Below are positions 60,021 to 64,000 of a stretch of 64,000 nucleotides of DNA, one piece after another. Every line of letters starts with the position of its first letter. Position 1 is the first letter of the stretch. The position numbers and the translations under genes are program-made. The DNA is from Pseudarthrobacter enclensis (GTDB lineage Bacteria > Actinomycetota > Actinomycetes > Actinomycetales > Micrococcaceae). The stretch is taken from NCBI RefSeq assembly GCF_001457025.1, contig NZ_KQ758602.1, positions 248,001-312,000 of the forward strand, read 5' to 3'. Under the pieces are notes generated by a model that saw only the letters and a program-made list of their open reading frames with translations, made no database searches and was not told the DNA's origin.

Positions 60021-60506
60021 ATGTTGGAGATCGGCGGCCTTCCGGCCCATATCCTTTTGGTCCACGGCGTCGTTGTCCTTGCACCGTTGGCGGGACTGAT
60101 GGCTGTGGTTTTCGCGCTCTGGCAGCGCAGCAGGACATACCTCGCGTGGCCGCTGGGTGTCCTGGCCGTGCTGCTGGTGCCGCTGTCCGTTCTGACCGCG
60201 GAGGCCGGCGAACAGCTTGAGAAGGCGAAACCTGCCTCGCAGCTCATCCACGAACATGCGGAGCAGGGCAGCTTCTTCCGCATCGTGACGGCCGTTTTCC
60301 TGGTGGTCGCGGCGGCGCAGATCCTGGCAGCGTTTCCGTCCGCTGCAACCCGCTGGGCGGCGCTCCGCGGTGCCGGGAAGGCGCTGGCAGCGCGGTGGCT
60401 TGTACCGGCCACCTCGGTGCTGGGCGTGGTGGCCGGGTTGTTCCTGGTCTACGAGGCCGTGGTGACGGGCCACTCCGGTTCGGCGTCGGTCTGGAGCGGC
60501 ACCTAG
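60021..60506 (+). CDS. DUF2231-like membrane protein
   Basis: A 161-residue protein with about four helices. It begins LPAHILLVHGVVVLAPLAGL and has a loop TAEAGEQLEKAKPASQLIHEHAEQG, resembling the heme-associated DUF2231 pattern (conserved His in both parts). It may carry a b-type heme, which would need biochemical data to confirm. AGGAGCACTGC precedes the ATG. A block of hairpins follows. Confidence 0.65.
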   Translation: MLEIGGLPAHILLVHGVVVLAPLAGLMAVVFALWQRSRTYLAWPLGVLAVLLVPLSVLTAEAGEQLEKAKPASQLIHEHAEQGSFFRIVTAVFLVVAAAQILAAFPSAATRWAALRGAGKALAARWLVPATSVLGVVAGLFLVYEAVVTGHSGSASVWSGT

Positions 60507-60585
60507 GACAGCGGCGCCGCGGGGCGGTGGTCGCCGCCGCGCATCCGCCTCCCCGCGCTGAGGCCTGGCAGGTGGGCGTGAAGGT

Positions 60586-60719
60586 GCCCGGGCGCGCTTG
60601 GGGGAAGCGCACCCGGGCGGGTAGCCCGCAGGGTTGGGGGTAACGCTGCGGGCGTGCCCGCGCCGTTCGGGGAAACGTGCGCGGGCGGAGCCCGGGCGGG
60701 AGGGGGGTCCTGCCCGGGC
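60586..60719. repeat. Four consecutive GC-rich hairpins
   Basis: Stems at 60586-60618, 60624-60653, 60656-60686 and 60690-60719 each begin GCCCG, end CGGGC and carry a G-rich loop (GGGGG, GGGGG, CGGGG, GGGGGG). Starts are 38, 32 and 34 bp apart. They lie between the convergent DUF2231-like and MBL-rhodanese genes. A multi-copy bidirectional terminator or a small repeat expansion are both possible. Confidence 0.65.
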
Positions 60720-60730
60720 GGTCTGTGAGG

Positions 60731-62143
60731 TTAGTGTGCTGCCATGGCGTTCGGCATGGACTGCTGCCACATGTTCCAGGCCGCGTAGCTGCCGTCAAGT
60801 TCGACGACGTCGTGCCCGTCACGGCGCAGGGCGCTGGCGGCGACGGAGTTCCGGACGCCGGACTGGCAGTAGGTGACGATGGTGCCGTTGGCGGGAAGCT
60901 CGTCCAGGTGCCACATCACGCGGCCGCCGCTGAGCTGGTGGGAGCCGGGGATGTGTCCGGCCTTGTGCTCGGTCTTGTTGCGGACGTCCAGGACCATGGC
61001 GGCGTCGAAGCCGGCCAGCTCTTCAGGCTGGATGAGCTTGGGGGTGAAGCTGGGCAGTTCCTCGATGCCGGTGACATATCCGGCCACGTTGTCGATGCCC
61101 ACGCGGACCAGGTGGTCCCACATGCCCATGGCCTCGTCCTGCCCGCCGGCCAGCAGCACCAGCGGGTTCTGGTCCGTCTCCGGGTTCACCACCCACGCTC
61201 CGTAACTGGCCACCGATTTGCCGGCCGGGACGTTCAGGGACCGGACCACGGTGCCTTCATGGACGTCGTTGTGGGAACGGGTGTCAATAAAGGTCAGGGT
61301 GTCTTCTTCGAGGCCGGCGGCGACGATGCCGGTGGAAAGCTCCGGCAGCGGGGCGCGTTCACCCATGACGGCAGGGCCTACCCGGTTTTCGCGCTTCATG
61401 CGGCCGAAGTAGGCGTGCGCATCCGGCTGGCCGTCGAGGAGTTCGTCGATGAAGCCCTGTTCATCGTTGGCGGCCAGGTACGGACCCCACCAGGCGTAGA
61501 GCCGTTCGTAGCCCACCGTGGAGGACGGAATGGCGCCAAGGGCCTTGCCGCAGGCACTGCCGGCGCCGTGGGCCGGGTGGACCTGCACGTAGTCCGGCAG
61601 GGTGAGGAACTTGTCCCGCAGGCTGGCGAAGAGCTGCCTGGCACCCTCAAACCGGGTGTCCACGCCGCCGGCAGCCTCGTCCAGCAGGTCGGGACGTCCC
61701 AGGTCGCCGGAGAACACGAAGTCACCGGAGAGCAGGTAGCCGGGCTGGTCACTGAAGGCGCCGTCAGTGACCAGGAAGGACAGGTGCTCCGGCGTGTGGC
61801 CCGGGGTGTGGAGGGCCTTGATGCTGATGTTGCCGAGCGTGATGGCGTCGCCGTCGTGGAGCCGCTCGCCGTCGAATTCGTACTGCCAGTCCGGGCCGCC
61901 TTCACCGGAAACATAAATCCTGGCGCCGGTGGCGGCTGCCAGTTCACGGGTACCGGAAAGGTAGTCGGCATGGATGTGGGTTTCGGTGACGGCCACGATC
62001 TTCATGCCGTTCTTCGCGGCGAGGTCCTGGTAGACGGCGATGTCGCGGCGTCCGTCCACGACAATGGCTTCACCCTTGGCCTGGCAGCCGATCAGGTAGC
62101 TGGCCTGGGCGAGGTCTTCGTCGTAGATGCGCTCGATAAGCAT
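60731..62143 (-). CDS. MBL-rhodanese persulfide dioxygenase-like protein (CstB-like)
   Basis: A 470-residue cytoplasmic protein. The N-terminal metallo-beta-lactamase domain (about 1-240) has THIHADYLSG, HTPGHTPEHLS and LSGDFVF, as in ETHE1/CstB non-heme iron persulfide dioxygenases. Two rhodanese-like domains follow (about 260-355 and 370-465). The last holds the active-site loop YCQSGVR; the first lacks a Cys. It oxidises glutathione, mycothiol or CoA persulfides to thiosulfate or sulfite. ATG 62143 has GAAGGAG upstream. The operator at 62195 likely controls it. Confidence 0.88.
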   Translation of the reverse strand: MLIERIYDEDLAQASYLIGCQAKGEAIVVDGRRDIAVYQDLAAKNGMKIVAVTETHIHADYLSGTRELAAATGARIYVSGEGGPDWQYEFDGERLHDGDAITLGNISIKALHTPGHTPEHLSFLVTDGAFSDQPGYLLSGDFVFSGDLGRPDLLDEAAGGVDTRFEGARQLFASLRDKFLTLPDYVQVHPAHGAGSACGKALGAIPSSTVGYERLYAWWGPYLAANDEQGFIDELLDGQPDAHAYFGRMKRENRVGPAVMGERAPLPELSTGIVAAGLEEDTLTFIDTRSHNDVHEGTVVRSLNVPAGKSVASYGAWVVNPETDQNPLVLLAGGQDEAMGMWDHLVRVGIDNVAGYVTGIEELPSFTPKLIQPEELAGFDAAMVLDVRNKTEHKAGHIPGSHQLSGGRVMWHLDELPANGTIVTYCQSGVRNSVAASALRRDGHDVVELDGSYAAWNMWQQSMPNAMAAH

Positions 62144-62194
62144 GTGGTGCACTCCTTCGTGGAGTAGGTGGTGGGGTGTTCTGCAATCAGTTTA

Positions 62195-62212
62195 GATACC
62201 CCCGGGGGTATC
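62195..62212 (-). promoter_or_regulatory. CsoR/CstR-type operator
   Basis: GATACCCCCGGGGGTATC is a perfect 18-bp palindrome, about 50 bp before the MBL-rhodanese start. CsoR-family persulfide or copper sensors bind such AT-flanked GC palindromes (ATACCCC/GGGGTAT). No csoR/cstR gene is in the window. Confidence 0.7.
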
Positions 62213-62262
62213 TTGCAAGTGCGCTGCGGCCGGGAATTTCCGGCGCGGAAGGCGCCCGCCTC

Positions 62263-62626
62263 TCAGGCGTGCTTGGGGCCAAACTCCGCGCGGAGCTGGT
62301 CCATGTCCAGGTTCTTGACCGCCTGGATGACTTCCTCGAGGCCGGTGGCGTTGAGGGCCCCGGGCTGGGAAAAGACGAGGGTCTTGTCCTTGAAGGCCAT
62401 GACCCGTGGGGATGGAGGTGATGTTCGCTGCGGCGGCCAGGCCCTGCTCGGCCTCGGTGTCCACCTTGGCGAAGGTGATGTCCGGGTGGCGTTCCGCAGC
62501 GGCGCCGTAGGTGGGGGCGAACATGCGGCAGGGGCCGCACCAGGCTGCCCAGAAGTCAACGAACACGATGTCGCTGCCCTCCAAGGTCCGGGCAAAGGTC
62601 TGTTCGGTGATGTCGATGGTGGCCAT
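62263..62626 (-). pseudogene. trxA: Thioredoxin with an apparent +1 frameshift
   Basis: The N-terminal 75 or so residues are a good thioredoxin (FVDFWAAWCGPCRMF with the WCGPC active site, then ANITSIPT). The frame then runs into an unrelated sequence. The normal thioredoxin end (VMAFKDKTLVFSQPGALN to LRAEFGPKHA) continues in the -1 frame. One extra base in the CCC run at 62403-62405 accounts for it; without it the gene would be 120 residues. It may be a pseudogene, a sequencing error or a rare slip site. It lies in a sulfur-handling operon. Confidence 0.85.
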
Positions 62627-62696
62627 GGCCTGGGGTGTCCTTTCGGGGGTGGTCTGTCGCTTACGGTGGGCTTGCCGGTGCCGCCAGGGGCGGGGC

Positions 62697-62993
62697 TTAG
62701 GTGGTGGGGAGTCCTGCGCGGGTCCAGGCGGTCATGCCGCCGGCCATGGTGTCCGCTTTGTAGCCGGCGCCGTTGAGGGCATCGGCGACGGCGGCGCTGC
62801 GGTTTCCGCTGCGGCAAACGGCGATCACGGGCACGGCCGGGTCGAGCTCGCCCAGGCGGGCCTGCAACTGGCCCACGGGAATGTGCAGGGCGCCGGGGAT
62901 CATGCCCTCCGCGACTTCAAAGTCCTCGCGGACGTCGAGGATCCGTGCGGCGGAGCGGCGACGGTCGGCTTCGGTGATGGCGATGTCAGCCAT
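62697..62993 (-). CDS. Single-domain rhodanese
   Basis: A 98-residue sulfurtransferase. The active-site loop is VCRSGNRS with the persulfide-forming Cys, preceded by ILDVREDFEVAEGMIPGALHIP. It transfers sulfane sulfur in the cytoplasm, probably with the CstB-like enzyme and the other rhodanese. AGGAGA lies on this strand just before the ATG. Confidence 0.88.
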   Translation of the reverse strand: MADIAITEADRRRSAARILDVREDFEVAEGMIPGALHIPVGQLQARLGELDPAVPVIAVCRSGNRSAAVADALNGAGYKADTMAGGMTAWTRAGLPTT

Positions 62994-63044
62994 GGTGGTT
63001 CTCCTATGAAGCAGTAGCGGTTGGGATGCGCGGGGTGCCGGGCG

Positions 63045-63386
63045 CTATCGGACGGGTTCGCCGGCCTGGCGCCAGGCGGCCATGCCGCCGCGCACCGAGT
63101 AGGCGTCGTAGCCTTGCGTGGCAAGGAGTCGGGCGGCGGAGGCGGAGCGTACGCCGGAGGCGCAGACAGCAATCACGGGCCGGTTCCTGTTGAATCCGGT
63201 GGCGCTGCCCTGGAGACGGTCCAGCGGAACGTGCCTGGCCTGCGGCGCCCGCCCGGTCCGCCATTCCTGTGCGGACCTGACGTCGATCAGGGTGGCGCCG
63301 GAACCCAGGAGCTCCTTGGCTTCAGCCACGGAAATGGTCTTGTAGGGCTTGCTGAAGGCCTTCTTGAGAGAGTCGAGGAGTCCCAT
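63045..63386 (-). CDS. Rhodanese-like protein with N-terminal amphipathic helix
   Basis: A 113-residue sulfurtransferase. The active loop is VCASGVRS. An extra N-terminal helix (LLDSLKKAFSKPYKTI) precedes the domain and could touch the membrane, near the TauE exporter gene. AAAGGACACC precedes ATG 63386. It is adjacent to the other rhodanese and a TauE/SafE-type exporter, a common persulfide/thiosulfate module. Confidence 0.87.
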   Translation of the reverse strand: MGLLDSLKKAFSKPYKTISVAEAKELLGSGATLIDVRSAQEWRTGRAPQARHVPLDRLQGSATGFNRNRPVIAVCASGVRSASAARLLATQGYDAYSVRGGMAAWRQAGEPVR

Positions 63387-63412
63387 GGTGGTGTCCTTTC
63401 TGTGGTGCTGGC

Positions 63413-64000
63413 TCAGGCGGTAACCGTGCCGGCGGTGACCCATGCTGCGACGGCGAAGATGACTACCGCGAATGAAATGCGGATGTGTTTGTCGCGCAGG
63501 CGCCGCGCAAACTGTGCGGCAACCACTGATCCCACGATCGCCGGGATGGCGAACGCCAGGGTGGTGGCCCAGTCGAGGGTGTAGCCGGCGGCGTGGGCGC
63601 TGAACCCGGCAGCCGAGTTGACCACAATGATGGCCAGGGACGTTCCCACCGCCTGCTTCATGCGCAGGCCCAGGAAGATGGTCAGCGCCGGGGTTATCAG
63701 GAAGCCCCCGCCCACGCCCAGCAGCCCGGTAAGGAACCCGACCAGCAGGCCCACTCCGACCGCCTTTGGGGCGCAGGACCGGAAGGCCCGGTCCGGCCCG
63801 GCGCTGCAGGAGCCTTCGCTTTCGCGGGGCTTGCTCAACATCCGGATACCCGCGGCCACCATGATCACGGCGAAGGCCAGCATGAGGATATTCGGGTCCA
63901 GCAGCTTGCCCACGGCTGCGCCGGCTAGGGCTGCCGGGATGCCGGCACCCCCCACCAGCGCGATCACGTGCCAGTTCAGCCCTTCCCTCAGGCGGGGGAG
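63413..64000 (-). CDS. Sulfite exporter TauE/SafE family protein, partial
   Basis: At least 195 C-terminal residues of a polytopic membrane exporter; the frame is open to the right edge, so the N-terminus is outside. Signatures are the second-half motif VGLLVGFLTGLLGVGGGFLITPAL and KQAVGTSLAIIVVNS. Members export sulfite or thiosulfate-like anions, which suits its place next to rhodaneses and a persulfide dioxygenase. The extramembrane loop has two Cys (GSCSAGP, RSCAP). Confidence 0.87.
   Translation of the reverse strand, partial: LPRLREGLNWHVIALVGGAGIPAALAGAAVGKLLDPNILMLAFAVIMVAAGIRMLSKPRESEGSCSAGPDRAFRSCAPKAVGVGLLVGFLTGLLGVGGGFLITPALTIFLGLRMKQAVGTSLAIIVVNSAAGFSAHAAGYTLDWATTLAFAIPAIVGSVVAAQFARRLRDKHIRISFAVVIFAVAAWVTAGTVTA

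Noticed and set aside
60507..60730. A gene in the GC-rich gap between the DUF2231-like and MBL genes
   Set aside because: Frames there are short Arg/Pro/Gly chains; the sequence is explained by four hairpins.

Overview
This window is high-GC actinobacterial chromosome. It most resembles Arthrobacter or a close Micrococcaceae relative. The assignment rests on the strong GC codon bias, frequent GTG starts, ATGA/GTGA stop-start overlaps, Gram-positive-type LexA boxes, a Tat-exported sugar-binding lipoprotein, and a sugar-transport operon that lacks its own ATPase. No rRNA, tRNA or CRISPR array was seen.

Layout. (1) 1-8.9 kb: the end of phosphoglucomutase, a RutE-like nitroreductase divergent from an NCS2 nucleobase permease, an SGNH hydrolase/GAF-ANTAR pair, a LysE exporter, and a GH3 glycosidase divergent from a TetR regulator with a dyad between them. 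(2) 8.9-21.6 kb: a large carbohydrate regulon. It has a ROK repressor, four Gfo/Idh/MocA oxidoreductases, a fifth degenerate relative, two TIM-barrel isomerases/epimerases, an ABC importer and a TolB-like propeller protein. The set resembles pathways that oxidise sugars or glycosides to keto intermediates (compare E. coli ycj). (3) 21.6-30.6 kb: a glycosyltransferase, stress-type SDRs, small membrane proteins, glycerate kinase, MBL hydrolase and methyltransferase. (4) 30.6-35.6 kb: a signalling block with a STAS-like protein, a receiver-GAF-histidine kinase, a GGDEF-EAL protein and a divergent EAL-only protein. (5) 35.6-43.8 kb: small disordered or membrane proteins, GDPD, a HAD phosphatase, a CbbX/SpoVK-like AAA ATPase and an arsenic operon (arsR, aquaporin, arsC, flavoprotein) behind a nested dyad operator.

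(6) 43.8-50.7 kb is the most unusual region. umuD and umuC each have their own LexA box, and about 5 kb of lower-GC DNA lies between them. That DNA holds seven or eight small, mostly unrecognised genes on both strands. They are partitioned by six same-orientation copies of a 55-72 bp repeat with a palindromic core, with an inverted TGTCTC pair at the left edge. This looks like a modular cassette array without an integrase, lying inside an SOS-controlled mutagenesis locus.

(7) 50.7-56.7 kb: a sugar-acid/hydroxyacid catabolic cluster under an IclR regulator with repeated GTTCAG motifs. (8) 56.8-60.7 kb: an orphan ABC binding protein, a matrixin-like protease, a VIT/CCC1 metal transporter and a DUF2231-like membrane protein, then four consecutive GC-rich hairpins. 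(9) 60.7-64 kb: a sulfide/persulfide module. It contains a CstB-like MBL-rhodanese behind a CsoR/CstR-type operator, a thioredoxin gene broken by an apparent one-base frameshift, two rhodaneses and a TauE/SafE exporter that runs off the window.
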